Source of the DNA: Turritopsis dohrnii
Lineage: Eukaryota; Cnidaria; Hydrozoa; Anthoathecata; Oceaniidae
Direction: 5' to 3'
Assembly (NCBI GenBank): GCA_027922465.2
Contig: BQMF02000015.1
Span: forward strand, 1,674,001 to 1,738,000
DNA: 64,000 nucleotides
The translations under genes and the position numbers were made by a program. Shown piece after piece: positions 21,884 to 33,225 of the stretch. Within the stretch, counting starts at the first letter, position 1, and every line of letters starts with the position of its first letter. The notes under the pieces were generated by a model. That model had not been told where the DNA came from, did not search any database, and was given only the letters and a program-made list of their open reading frames with translations.

Positions 21884-24800
21884 TCATCTCCAAGTTGGCA
21901 TGATTTCATAGTGTGGCTGTCCAATGTCCTTATTATGAGAAGACTGTAACTCCATGTAACTGGATGTTTGAACATTTGACATATTCAGAGTTGCATAATT
22001 GCTTTCCATTGACATCATGCCAGGCATATCTGTACTGTTCATGATGGTTCCGTGAACAATAATGTCATTATAATAAGGACTTTGCAGAGCTGATTCTTTA
22101 CTTCCTCCTACAAAACATAAATCTCATGTCAAACAACACTTAGTAATAACATTTAGGCATCAAAATGCGTATGCACAGAAAAACTGAATATCTTGTTAAG
22201 GCTTTTATTACTTCCAATTCATTATGCTTAAAACGTTGAAATTGTTATCAAATCGTTATCCGACATTTTCGCTTGTAAAAATGTATAGGGATTTCAGCTG
22301 ACAAGAGACAAACGAAATTCGCTCAGTCAAACAACAATAACTGAAGTTGTTACCTTTACTTCTGTTCTTTTTCCTCCGCCCCAATATGCAAGTGATTATT
22401 ACACCAAGAATTACGCCCACCACCAAGCCACCAACTGACGCACCAATAATAAATTCAGTATCAGTTCTTTCGTTACTGCCTGCAGCTACAAATCAAGTTT
22501 AAATGGAGTAGTAATAATATCGCATGTCAACCAATGCAGTAACTTAAGACGATGTGGTAATCATAGGCAAAAAAGTAATTTGTTTGATTTTGTTGCTTAT
22601 ACGACGAACTTTCAAGACATTATATTAAGTCATTATTTCATTATATTTATTGACTACATTAAATTTGATGATTAACAATTAAAGTCTGTTTAAAAATAGT
22701 GTGCACACTTTTAAGATTTGCTTGTCATTTGCTCAATACTGAACCAATTTTAACAAATTTGGTATCGCTGGGACACTGCAATAAGTTCAGCATTATTTTC
22801 ACATCAAATGTAATGGTTTTGAATAATGTATAACTAAATCCACAATAAAATTATTTATAAAGTAACCCCCGGTTTTTAAAAAATTGCAAATGGTTGAAAA
22901 GTCTAAAATGTTCCAAGTTATAGCATCTTTGCTGCAATATTCCAACAACTAATGAAAATTTTCCATTAAATATATATATTTTTGAAATCATCAAAGAATA
23001 AGGTTTCAAATGATATAAAAATCAAATATACGTGACTTTTGTATAAAAAGTTTGTTTTTTTCATCTTCTGTTTTCTTCATTTTTTTTAATTTTTTTTATT
23101 TTTTTATTTTTGTAGAATATTATGCTTTTTAATTTCTATCCAACGATACCAAATTTGTTAAAATTGGTTCAGTATTGAGCAAATGACAAGCAAATCTTAA
23201 AAGTGTGCACACTATTTTTAAACAGACTTTAAAACAATAGCCTTAACATCTTTCATCTCACAACGATTCAAAAGATATTTTGAGATATGGATACGATTTT
23301 GAATTAACAATGGGATGTACGCCATTTTCTTTCACGGGCTTTGACATTTCGACGAGGTGCCATATTAGACATTAACAAGCGCCGCAGACGCATAGTAGTC
23401 ACGCTAGTTTTGGACAGTAAGAAAAATAAAATGAACCAAGAACACGGACGGTTTTAATAGATTCCTTGCTTACGCAGAAATCAAATAAAGTCACCAGAAG
23501 CTAATGCATGTTTTTGTGAATGAAAACGAGATCAAATGTCTTATATCGACTTTCCCGTCCAAGAGTTATCATCACCAGAGTGATGATGGTTATGAATGAT
23601 TATTATCACTTTCAGCTCATGATTTGACATGATTTACGTTTATGGTTAGTTGAAATAGAAGTTTTTACAAGCTCTGCGTTATTCCATAACAGTATAATAA
23701 CAGTATAATGGTAGATAACAGTATAATGGTAGATGAACAAGGAAGTAATATTGTTGCAAGTTGCACCAACTATTTAGAAGAAAAGAGCACCAGAATTAAG
23801 GATACCTGTTTCATTCCTTGTTGGGGTTGTAGTTTGTGTAGGTGACACATATGTGATATTTCTTACACTGGAACTTTCTGTTCCCAAAAACGATGTTGTT
23901 ACTTTAACGATTGTTGCATTCCGGCGTTCTTCTTCTGAATTGAATGATAATTCAACCGACACTTTCTTCGTTTGAATTGATTTCAGTACCATTAATCTGT
24001 CATCGAACACATTTACTCTATAGTCTACAGAGCATAGACCATAATTTACTTCTTTCCAGAATACTACAATGTTTTCTTCGTTTGTTTTAGTGACAGTCAC
24101 GGCAGGTTTTTCAGGTGTGACTATCAATAAAAAGGTACTTTCATTGAAAAGATATCACAGATAGATTTAACAATGTGCTACAGAAAGGAATACTTACAAT
24201 TGACAATAACTATGGCAGTTTCAGTTAAGATACTGTTGTTCCATCCAGAAATCGAATAGTGCAACTTATATCCGCACAACTGTCTAGTTAATGATGGCAT
24301 CTTTACCATATATTTGTATTCATGGATGCTGTTATTGGTGTGTGACCCTTCAATAATTTGATCACGAAATTTCCAGATGACAGTAGGTCTTGGAATACCA
24401 GATGCAATTACATGGAGTACTGGTGCAATACCTTCTTCGAAAAAAAGTTTTGATGCCAGAGATTTAAGAACTTTTGGACGAGCTGAAATCAGAGACAATA
24501 ACTGGTACATGATCTTTTAACTGAAAAAATATAGAAACGTCAGTACCAGACAAGAATTGTGAAAGATTTTGTTTGGATCATTTTTAGCAAGAAATTTAAT
24601 TTCCGCAAGATCTAGATGATTTGATTTGATTGATGAAATGTTGACATGAAGAATATGATAAATTATTTCTGTTTGGCTCACAAAAGCAGTAATATCATGC
24701 TTTTAAAGTATGCAAAATAACATGCAGAGCCTTGAAAGTTAATATCTGCAGGATGATAATATACTTCTTTTTTCAATTTTTCTGGCAACAAATTCCTAAA

Positions 24801-27404
24801 AATGGTCAAAAAACTGTTGTTTGGAAATTTGAAAGGAACACTTTTCGCCATTTGAAAAAAAACACTGACTAAAACATTTCCTACCGTTCACCTGGATTGT
24901 AAGCGTTTGCTTTTCAACACTTAGTTTTGAAAATATAGCTCGAACGAAAAGCTTCCTTCCATGATCATTAATGCTTAGGTTGTTGATAATAAGGTTATGC
25001 ATGTCACCATCATATTTTGCTTCTATTCGATCCCCAAATACGGTGTTTGGTAATTGAGAAAATTTATGTCCTGTTCCAGAAACCAAACAGTTTTTGTAAG
25101 TAATCTCCAAACAAATTTGAAATGAACTTGAGCTTTCCAAAGCACCATTATAAAATGTTAACTTCCATTGAAGCAGCAACTGTCCACCAACGACACCAGA
25201 AATATTCTGATGTATCAGCTCGAGAGTGCCAAAGGCTTCTATAACGAAAAATAAACGTACCAATGATATTCCATTGTTCTTATAAAGTACAGAAACCGTG
25301 GCTTATTAAGTCTCATTTTCCTAACTATGAAATGTGTTTTAATATATAAATATATATTCTTTTCTTTAAAAGATTCTTCTAAGGTAATCTTGATGAAGAC
25401 ATGAAGATCTTTCGATAAGGGTATTATAGAAAGATGTTCAGTTTTCCGTTATGTTAAATGTATTTCTTATACAAGTAACTTCATCATAGGGCAACAATAA
25501 TCTTAAATGGTAGTTATAGATGCTGAAAGGAATAGGAGGGAAGTTTAAATATTATATTTTTACATGTCTGACAGTGGCGTAACTGGGGGGGGTGCGTTGG
25601 GTGCGATCGCACCGCCCTCTGATTAAGCTTGCCCTTTTTTCTGACCAAGTAATATTTCATACGATATTCTTTTCACTAAAGTTATATAAATCATTACTTT
25701 AAGAGCGGAAACTTTCGCGATTTTTGCCTTTTTTCGCGAAATTCAAAAAAAATTTCTTTATTCATTGTCATTCACGAAAGTTTTTTTCTCCCGAAAGTAA
25801 AGTTTTTGGAGGATTCGCGACAGTTTTATCAGTAAAATTTATTTTAAAACTGTCATTAGCGAAAGTTAAATTCGCGAAATTTCGCGATTTTCCATCCTTG
25901 CGAAACTTTCTGCCCGCGAAACTTTCTGCCCTTAAATTAATTATTTGTCAACAAAGTTGCAAAAAATAGCTTTGTGCATTTGTTACTATGGCATGAAGTG
26001 TGCTATTGCTTTAATATTGCCCAAATTTGTGAAAAACGCACCTACCCTAAGTTTAACTCAGTTACGCCACTGGTCTGATTAGATTGTATCTATGCTATTT
26101 TTTAATTTACGTTTCGATGCTATAATATTTAATATTTTGTTTTGATATTTTCCCATTAAATAAAAGGCTATACTCACTGTCGGTGGAAGGGATATTTATT
26201 TCCACAGGTGATGCATACCCATGTAGTATAACATGAGGACTTCTATCAAATTCACTTAGAGCTACTTGATTTGCTGACGTGTTCTTATACCCTTGGTAGC
26301 TCAGTCGTTTTGTTGCTGCATCAGATTTAAAATGAAGAGTGCTTTTGTATGTTGACCAGATTATTGTTTTAATATGACTTCGTCCTGTGCCAGCGATATC
26401 AACATTTGCATCATACTGTTGTCTGAAACCAGGATGGTAGGCTTCGTATAGCGTGATAATCAAAGCTGTGTTCTGAGGAATTGATGATGGAACATTGATA
26501 GTCACGTTTTCATCTCCCAACTCATAATAGGCCAGACCAACAATATATGAAGGTGGCATAGATGCTAAAGCGAACAGAAAAGAAGCTTAAATATGATATT
26601 TGCTGCATGTTTGACTAGGTTTTATCTATGTTATCCTTTTATGACATTTGTTAAATTGCCTTTTGAATGCTATAATATTTAATATTTTTTTTTTGATACT
26701 TTCCTATTAAATAAAAGGCTATACTCACTGTCGGTGGAAGGGATATTTATTTCCACAGGTGATGCATACCCATGTAGTATAACATGAGGACTTCTATCAA
26801 ATTCACTTAGAGCTACTTGATTTGCTGACGTGTTCTTATACCCTTGGTAGCTCAGTCGTTTTGTTGCTGCATCAGATTTAAAATGAAGAGTGCTTTTGAA
26901 TGTTGACCAGATTATTGTTTTAATATGACTTCGTCCTTCCCCAGCGATCTCAATATTTGCATCATAATGAAGTCTGAAACCAGGATGGTAGGCATCGTAT
27001 AGCGTGATAATCAAAGCTGTGTTCTGAGGAACTGATGATGGAACATCGATAGTCACGTTTTCATCTCCCAATTCATAATAGGCCAGACCAACAATATATG
27101 ACGGTTCAGACTGCGTTGATATTAGTGCTAAACAAAATAAAGAAAAAAAAAGGTCTTGATTACGTAATAATTACATGATATTATAATAAAACATTGTTTT
27201 ATTTATTTCATTGTAAAATTTTCCAATTTTGTTTTAACTTCTTGCTTGAACCTCAGAGCTTGCTACTTAATACGACTAGCATGTTTGTTTATACATCAAA
27301 ATACTTTTAGTGCAAATTTCAGTGGTGCAACACAACAGATAATAGATAGGATAAAGGAACTTACTTGGAAAAGTAAGGCAAATGGTGATTAGTAATAGAA
27401 CCAT
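21884..27404 (-). CDS. Alr-like immunoglobulin-superfamily receptor with duplicated N-terminal domain and ITAM-type tail
   Basis: My model has eight coding exons: 27365-27404, 26729-27127, 26178-26564, 24885-25238, 24198-24482, 23806-24120, 22354-22485 and 21884-22107. All seven introns are GT/AG and phase 1, giving 711 aa. Order: signal peptide (MVLLLITICLTFP); two near-identical ~130-aa cysteine-free domains (about 14-146 and 147-275); an Ig V-like domain (276-393) that keeps NDHG but lacks the usual Cys after it; an I-set-like domain (394-488, VIWKF Trp); an FN3-like domain (489-593); TM 605-629; basic RRKKNRSK; tail with YNDI, YATL-x9-YMEL (ITAM consensus, Tyr675/Tyr688) and YEIM. Type I membrane receptor, likely in self/non-self or adhesion signalling by analogy with Hydractinia Alr proteins; that role is inference. 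Two separate genes remain possible, but the frames join cleanly. Confidence 0.8.
22682..23229. mobile_element. Mariner-type MITE with 86-bp perfect TIRs inside a receptor intron
   Basis: The arms at 22682-22767 and 23144-23229 are exact inverted complements (beginning AAGTCTGTTTAAAAATAGTG). They are flanked by TA at 22680-22681 and 23230-23231. The 376-bp centre is AT-rich and non-coding. Perfect arms imply a recent insertion. It sits in the 1.3-kb intron between the FN3 and TM exons. A short relative lies at 46602-46735. Confidence 0.9.
25572..26072. mobile_element. hAT-like MITE in a receptor intron
   Basis: The ends CAGTGGCGTAACT and AGTTACGCCACTG are inverted repeats of the common hAT type. 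GTCTGA directly flanks both sides as a partial target duplication. The element fills most of the intron between the second duplicated exon and the first Ig exon. A smaller TTAA-flanked element is nested inside. Confidence 0.8.
25703..25931. mobile_element. Nested TTAA-flanked MITE with TTTCGCG repeats
   Basis: The ends GAGCGGAAACTTTCGCG and (in complement) GGGCAGAAAGTTTCGCG are imperfect inverted repeats flanked by TTAA at 25699-25702 and 25932-25935. This is the target of piggyBac or Kolobok elements. The interior has many copies of CGCGAAA/TTTCGCG. No coding. Confidence 0.65.
26178..27127 (-). repeat. Tandem duplication of a ~551-bp exon-intron unit in the receptor gene
   Basis: Coding exons 2 (26729-27127) and 3 (26178-26564), with their flanking intron ends, are copies offset by 551 bp. 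The donor-side 170 bp of the exons are identical. The acceptor-side ~200 bp carry about 14 substitutions, of which 11 change amino acids. The intron sequence next to the donor is also similar (TGCTATAATATTTAATATTT in both). Confidence 0.92.
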
Positions 27405-27637
27405 GCTATAAAAATGCACTGCTTAACATTAAGAAATGTATCCAATGGGCCAGGGTCTTCCTAATTATCCCACAATCTATAACTGCTGCTGCATTTCTCT
27501 TTTACTATTATCATGTTCTATATTTTGGGTAAGTTGACTTTTCCAGCGTACATAGATTTACAGCGAAGAACCTGTAAAAATAAAAATAAAATAAACTAAT
27601 TTGCTAAATTAGGAGAATTTGAGAAGGAAATCAAAAT
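27405..27637. other. Upstream region of the receptor gene
   Basis: AT-rich DNA just 5' of the receptor start on the minus strand. It presumably holds the 5' UTR and promoter; no definite TATA box or upstream exon is recognisable. Confidence 0.35.
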
Positions 27638-27872
27638 CGGCGATGGTGCAGTGGTTAGTTCCTTTGAGGGCGACCACTGCGACCCGTGTTCGAGTCCAGT
27701 CATATCGTATCTCGATACTCCACTCCGATGCGCAGAAAAGCAGCGTATCAGGCCATTAGGAGCCATCGATTGACAGCACACTGGCCTACTGCTATGCGTA
27801 TCTCAGGCGGTAAGTCACTTACGGATGGAAACCCAAGGACTAAAAACTCCTGATTGCTTACTTACTTACCAA
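27638..27872 (+). mobile_element. tRNA-derived SINE with (CTTA)n tail
   Basis: The head has an A box (GTGGTTAGTTCC, 27651-27662) and a B box (GTGTTCGAGTCC, 27687-27698), followed by an unrelated body and a TTACTTACTTACC tail. Similar sequences AAATTAGGAG (left) and AATTTAGGAG (right) may be a target-site duplication. The tRNA fold is not complete. Confidence 0.7.
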
Positions 27873-28229
27873 TTTAGGAGGACATAATGAAACACAAACA
27901 TTCGTGATAGACATTAAAACAAAGAAAAAAATAGGAATCAAGCGAAAAGTTGAGAAAGTACAAGATTTGGGCTTGTAATACAAGTAGTGTTTCAAATGCC
28001 GGCACTAAGAATGCTAATGTGATATGAAAATTAAAGAATAATTATGCATGGATCAAAAAAGTCTGTATGAGACTGTGCATGTGATGATGATTTAACTTTT
28101 TAGTTCGTGTGCTGTTTATTACTGACTTTGCTTTGTTGAGAGGCGCTTTTAACTTGTTCAACCACTTTGATTTATTCGTTGTATACATTGTGACGGTTGA
28201 AGAAAAGAAGGTGAATCATTGATGAGAAA
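27873..28229. other. Non-coding DNA
   Basis: I see no gene or repeat here. Confidence 0.3.
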
Positions 28230-28239
28230 ATTGTTTCAA

Positions 28240-28640
28240 TTACTGATGGAAATATTCTGTAGTGTATATTCTTAAAAACGTTGACATGAACGTATACGTT
28301 TGAGTATTTGCGTGTAATGACTGATCATATTCAAATGGCTGCCTAAATTTTTTTTGATTCAGAATTAAAAAAGTTTCTTTCATCCACTTGGATATTGCAT
28401 TTTCATTGGTGCGACTCTCGATCAACGACAAAGATGTAATATATGACAGTATCATCAGCATACAGCAATATGTGAAAATGTCACATTTGACTTGGTAGAT
28501 TATTAATTAAAAGAATAAACAATTGAGGCCCTAGTATGGAGCCTTGTAGAATTCCATGCGTTATAGCTCCACTATCTGAGGGTCCTCCATTAAACAGTAC
28601 TCTTTGTTCATGTTGAAACAAGTAACTGGAAAACTATTGA
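28240..28640 (-). pseudogene. LINE RT palm remnant
   Basis: Block B (GILQGSILGPQLF) and the catalytic LLYADDTVIYY are both recognisable, separated by a stop codon. The 28461-28240 frame continues just beyond the catalytic box with KWMKETFLILNQKK. Confidence 0.75.
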
Positions 28641-29634
28641 ACTTTCTTGTTGGCCATACCATAGTAAGGAAGCTTTTGTGGAAGGCAGGCATGGTTCATT
28701 CATTTAAAGCCTTTACTTTAAATCCATGAACAGACCGCCTGGGGGAATACTTCGATCCAGATTCTTTCAGTATCATCCATAAGTAAAGTGACCGCGGTAT
28801 TGGCCGACTTTTTCGTCTAAAACCGACTATCAACTCGATAACAATAAATTATTTTCCAAATGATTGTTGTCACAGATTGTTGTACACTTCTCTTTCTTCT
28901 GTTTTGAAAAGCACATTCAAGACAGAAATTGGACGATAAATGTCAATGTTGGTTTTTTCTCCTGATTTGTATAAAGAAGTCACTAGCAATTCTTTCACAC
29001 CTTGGAAAGGTACCACTCTGTTAACTTTTGTTGATCAAAAACATAGGCGAATATGCAAGTTCCTCGCTGTATTTAAGTTTTGCAGGTATGTTATCGATCA
29101 ATGCAGCTTTGTTTATGTTGATTTTTTAGCAGTCTTTTTACTTCATCCGCGTTGACATTTTTGAATTTGATGGCAGCATTGTCAGGATTGATGGATTTCA
29201 GGTAGTTAAAATGACTGACAGCTCTTCAGGTGCGGTTTAGGAAACTCAATTGCATCAGTAAAAGTCACTTTTGCGAAGATGGGATGTAAATTTCCCAAGC
29301 CTTCTAAATTTTTACTAGCACAAAATTTTCTATTGATGTTAATATCATTCGATAAAAAATGCTTTCTAGTGATATATCGCACACATTCTTTTAATTTTTG
29401 GCAAAAAATCGAATTTTTATAACTATGCTCAAAGCGTATCCTTTACGAGGTTATGGTTTTAATTGCTTTCAATTTATTTATTTCAAATTAATACTACATC
29501 GATGACCGTTGTACTATTGTTATTAATTCTTGTTGGTATCTTCATTAATTGTGTAATTCAAGTGTTTTTAATAGTATCTTCAATTTCAATATGGTTATTT
29601 GAGACTTGATAGTTACAAGTCATGTCACCAGTAA

Positions 29635-30075
29635 TTATGATCTCTTTGTTCTCATTATATAAATAGCATAGTAAATAGCATGTTTTCTCATTTTGCAAGA
29701 AAATCTGTGATATGATATCTTGAAATATCCGGGTGTCTGTATGCAGAACAAATAAGTCATGATTTCAAGTTTTTTTTTATAGAAAGTTCGATCCGTAGAA
29801 ATTCTTCCTTTTCCAAGTCTGTTCTTCGCTGGTATTTTTCCCTTCCCTTGTGTACATTGAAACTCCTCCATGATGACCTTTCTTTCTAATGTGTACCTCC
29901 GGATAGAACTCTCTATATCATAAACTGTAACGCTAGTGTGAGTTTCTGAAAGCCAAACAAATAAATTTGTTTTTGTATTTTCTCTCAAAAGTGTTTGTAG
30001 ATAAACAAACTTTCCTTGGATGCAACTAATGTTTTAGTGTGGATTTTTTAAGCCCTTGCAGACTAAAAAATCTTC
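29635..30075 (-). pseudogene. LINE apurinic-type endonuclease remnant
   Basis: The frame reads RENTKTNLFVWLSETHTS with a YTLERK segment, the pattern of the first endonuclease motifs (LSETW and GY..ER). It is preceded near 30060 by a degraded LNIxSxxxK-like stretch. The domain is incomplete. Confidence 0.6.
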
Positions 30076-30265
30076 TCCACTGTAAGAATTGATAGTCTCA
30101 AGATCATTTGGATTACATCGCTGGTAGTAAAACTTTTCTTGTATAGCATCGATTAGATAAATCTCCTTGCAAATAACACATTTTACTGAAACTCCACAAA
30201 CAAGAAGATTAAGTAAAACCAAGAAAATCACAAATACTCTCAGGGTAAGAAACACTGTCCTGTAC

Positions 30266-32101
30266 GCATTGCCGCCATATTGGAATGAAAGAACTATGTT
30301 GTTAGATCTCTACGAGCACGATTATTGCTATCGTTCTTTTTATGCCTTCAGAATTTTAAAAGAAAGTTTCCTGGATGTTAATTTTTAATGTCCCTAGCGT
30401 ATACTCACACAAAAAATCTACACTACAATGTCATTGATAGAAAATCAGTTAATTTACTTTGATTATTCTGCATTCTATCCAATTTCTCACAATGAATTTC
30501 TATTTGTATTTCTAAAATATTTATACAGGATTGTCGTTTTAGTATATACATTTATCTACAAAATGTAAAACAACTGCTTTCCAAACGAGTCTTGTTTGGG
30601 AAAAAGGAGAAATTAAATATGCAGAAAAAGGTTAAAGATTCGAAGAGATTGATGGATATTTTCCCATGATGTACTCGGCAATCATTCCAGCCAGCCTATT
30701 ATTCTTTTGGCATTCCTCCAAAACACGTGAATATGGGTGGCGATCCGTAGTCAACCTGGTTGATGCGTTTATTGTAACTTGCTTGTTCAGCGAGTTGTGT
30801 TTAAAGGTTAGCCTATATGAACTTTAGCTGTTGGGTTAAAAACCTTTTCATCAAAGTACGCCACTTGTCCTTTGGTCCAGAATCCTCTTGCAGCAATATT
30901 CACGTATGCGTCATTCGGGTCAAAGATTTGCTAGCTCCTGTAAGACAGGCTCAGTTGAAACCTTTTTTAAAACATTCAGAGAGTAGTTCGGCTGTGAAAT
31001 ATCTGATTTCGTTAAGTTGAATAGATACGAATCCTCCTTTAGGACAAGATACAGCATATTTAAGTTGGAATGTCGTGCTGCATACACAGTCGTTGGTACG
31101 CGCTTCAACTGGGTGTTATATCTGATGATTAGACTGTCCCAAAATGAATGCTTATTTAGAAGGAAGCTATATTTCTAGGGTGTGGGGTTACTAGCCAGCT
31201 AGAAGGTCCTATTTCCAAACTTGCTTTGATTTAGTCCAGGCTTCACCTCTCCACCTCCACATCATTGTGGCGATAACAAATTTTATGTCAAAGCAAATGA
31301 ACAACAATGTTGTTAAATGCTATTAAAAAGCCATTGTTCAAGTTGGAATTGAAATTACATGATTGTTGGAAGGTTTTTGTTCGCTAAGAAACTGTCATGT
31401 GGAAAATAGAGAAACACAGACTTCGTTTAAAATTCCTGAAATAGCGTCTGAAAGCACATATCATATGGGTTTTTTGGGTTCACCTGATTCCACAAAACCG
31501 GGAAAATCGGGAAATCTCTACTGTATCATAATAGGCCACTTAGGTTTTTCTGGTACTTCAAGGGATGTTCTCAGGATTAATAGGTTTCAGCTCTAGAGCA
31601 AAATTTTTTACGGGCTTCAATAGTGGAGCCCAGCCTAATTGGTCGAAAGCTGTGCAGATGGAATGTGGGTACGACTTTCCCTCTTATAAACTGTCTTGTT
31701 ATTTATTTCAATAGCTTCTTGGAGGTGTCGATCTTTTACCATCAAATTGCTTTCGCTTGCGTTCTGGAAGTAGTTAATGGAAAGAACATGTTCCTCTATA
31801 TTATCCCAACATTTTCGTAAGCTCTTTAATTTTTCTTCTCCAGGTTTCTCCTTTCTCCAAGTTAAGCTCATGGCTTTGTATACCAGCAGTACAATGCAGT
31901 GGTTTCACTTTCTGTGTAGTGACGTCATACTTTGATTTCTCTATACATTGCCAATGAATGAATAGACAAGAAACACTCAATACCGAAGTTTCGTTAGAGC
32001 CATCCTACACTGACAAGATGTCCTAAGCATCAGTCGTAACTAAGCACAAGTCCATAAACTAAATAAACAAAACCCTTTTATATAATCTATGTATATATCT
32101 A
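30266..32101. other. Mostly non-coding DNA
   Basis: No gene can be supported. A minus-strand stretch at about 31108-30660 looks faintly coding (for example KRVPTTVYAARHSNLNMLYL), but stops and frame changes prevent identification. It may be an old transposon relic. Confidence 0.3.
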
Positions 32102-33225
32102 TATATACTAATTCGCGTTGTGTGCAACACATTTAACTTAGAGAGTGTTTTATTTTTGTTCTTTTAATGGTCAAAATCTTCTTAATCGTGGTCATATAGC
32201 GGCAGTTCGACCACGCAAGACACATTCACGATTAGTATAATAGCACGTGGCATCATTTGACGTCAGTTTTTTATGATCACGGGGAATCATTGCATTGCAT
32301 CCCCAATCGAACGCGACGTTTTTGGGGAAATATCTCAAGAACCAATAGGGATAACTGACGTTTTTTGGGGTCAGCGATACGGGTGATGGGGTGACGCATC
32401 ATTTGGGACTAAATTTTATTTGGTACTGCGGATATGACGTCATTGAAATCTTTGATCAGCGATATCTCCGCAACGGTTGGTCGTAGCGAAACGATCCCAT
32501 ACACTTTTTTGATCAGCTTTTCGAGCTCTACAACATGGGTACACTTTTGAGTTGGGATTCTATGATTTATTTTTTCGTCACGGGGTACGTACACGGGAAT
32601 GGTGGATTTGACCTAATGTTTTCGAAGCTAAGTTCGGTAAAAAGTTTTTACCCGGGATACTAGTATATACTAATTCGCGTTGTGTGCAACACATTTAACT
32701 TAGAGAGTGTTTTATTTTTGTTCTTTTAATGGTCAAAATCTTCTTAATCGTGGTCATATAGCGGCAGTTCGACCACGCAAGACACATTCACGATTAGTAT
32801 AATAGCACGTGGCATCATTTGACGTCAGTTTTTTATGATCACGGGGAATCATTGCATTGCATCCCCAATCGAACGCGACGTTTTTGGGGAAATATCTCAA
32901 GAACCAATAGGGATAACTGACGTTTTTTGGGGTCAGCGATACGGGTGATGGGGTGACGCATCATTTGGGACTAAATTTTATTTGGTACTGCGGATATGAC
33001 GTCATTGAAATCTTTGATCAGCGATATCTCCGCAACGGTTGGTCGTAGCGAAACGATCCCATACACTTTTTTGATCAGCTTTTCGAGCTCTACAACATGG
33101 GTACACTTTTGAGTTGGGATTCTATGATTTATTTTTTCGTCACGGGGTACGTACACGGGAATGGTGGATTTGACCTAATGTTTTCGAAGCTAAGTTCGGT
33201 AAAAAGTTTTTACCCGGGATACTAG
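32102..33225. repeat. Perfect 562-bp tandem duplication
   Basis: Two adjacent units (32102-32663 and 32664-33225) appear identical by reading. The junctions are TATATAC-rich (ACTAGTATATAC). Each unit has internal words TGACGTCA, GGGTGATGGGGTGACGCATC and CCCGGGATACTAG. The 61-aa frame they each contain on the minus strand has no recognisable domain. This is either a very recent duplication or the start of a satellite. Confidence 0.9.

Larger units (their letters stand above)
28230..30265 (-). mobile_element. Degenerate LINE with endonuclease and RT remnants
   Basis: Minus-strand remnants run from an endonuclease start (CKGLKNPH..., about 30060) through the endonuclease segment 29988-29635 (LFVWLSETHTSVTVYDIESS, RRYTLERK) to RT pieces: SGEKTNIDIYRPISVLN near 28950, HGILQGSILGPQLFILLINN near 28560 and LLYADDTVIYY near 28450. 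Stops and frameshifts are frequent. It is the only one of the minus-strand LINE copies in this window that retains the endonuclease. Confidence 0.75.

Noticed and set aside
30660..31108. Possible coding relic on the minus strand
   Set aside because: Faint amino-acid bias, but repeated stops and no recognisable motif; not enough to name.
32409..33156. Two identical 61-aa ORFs as a duplicated gene
   Set aside because: They are identical only because the whole 562-bp DNA unit is duplicated; no start context or domain supports coding.
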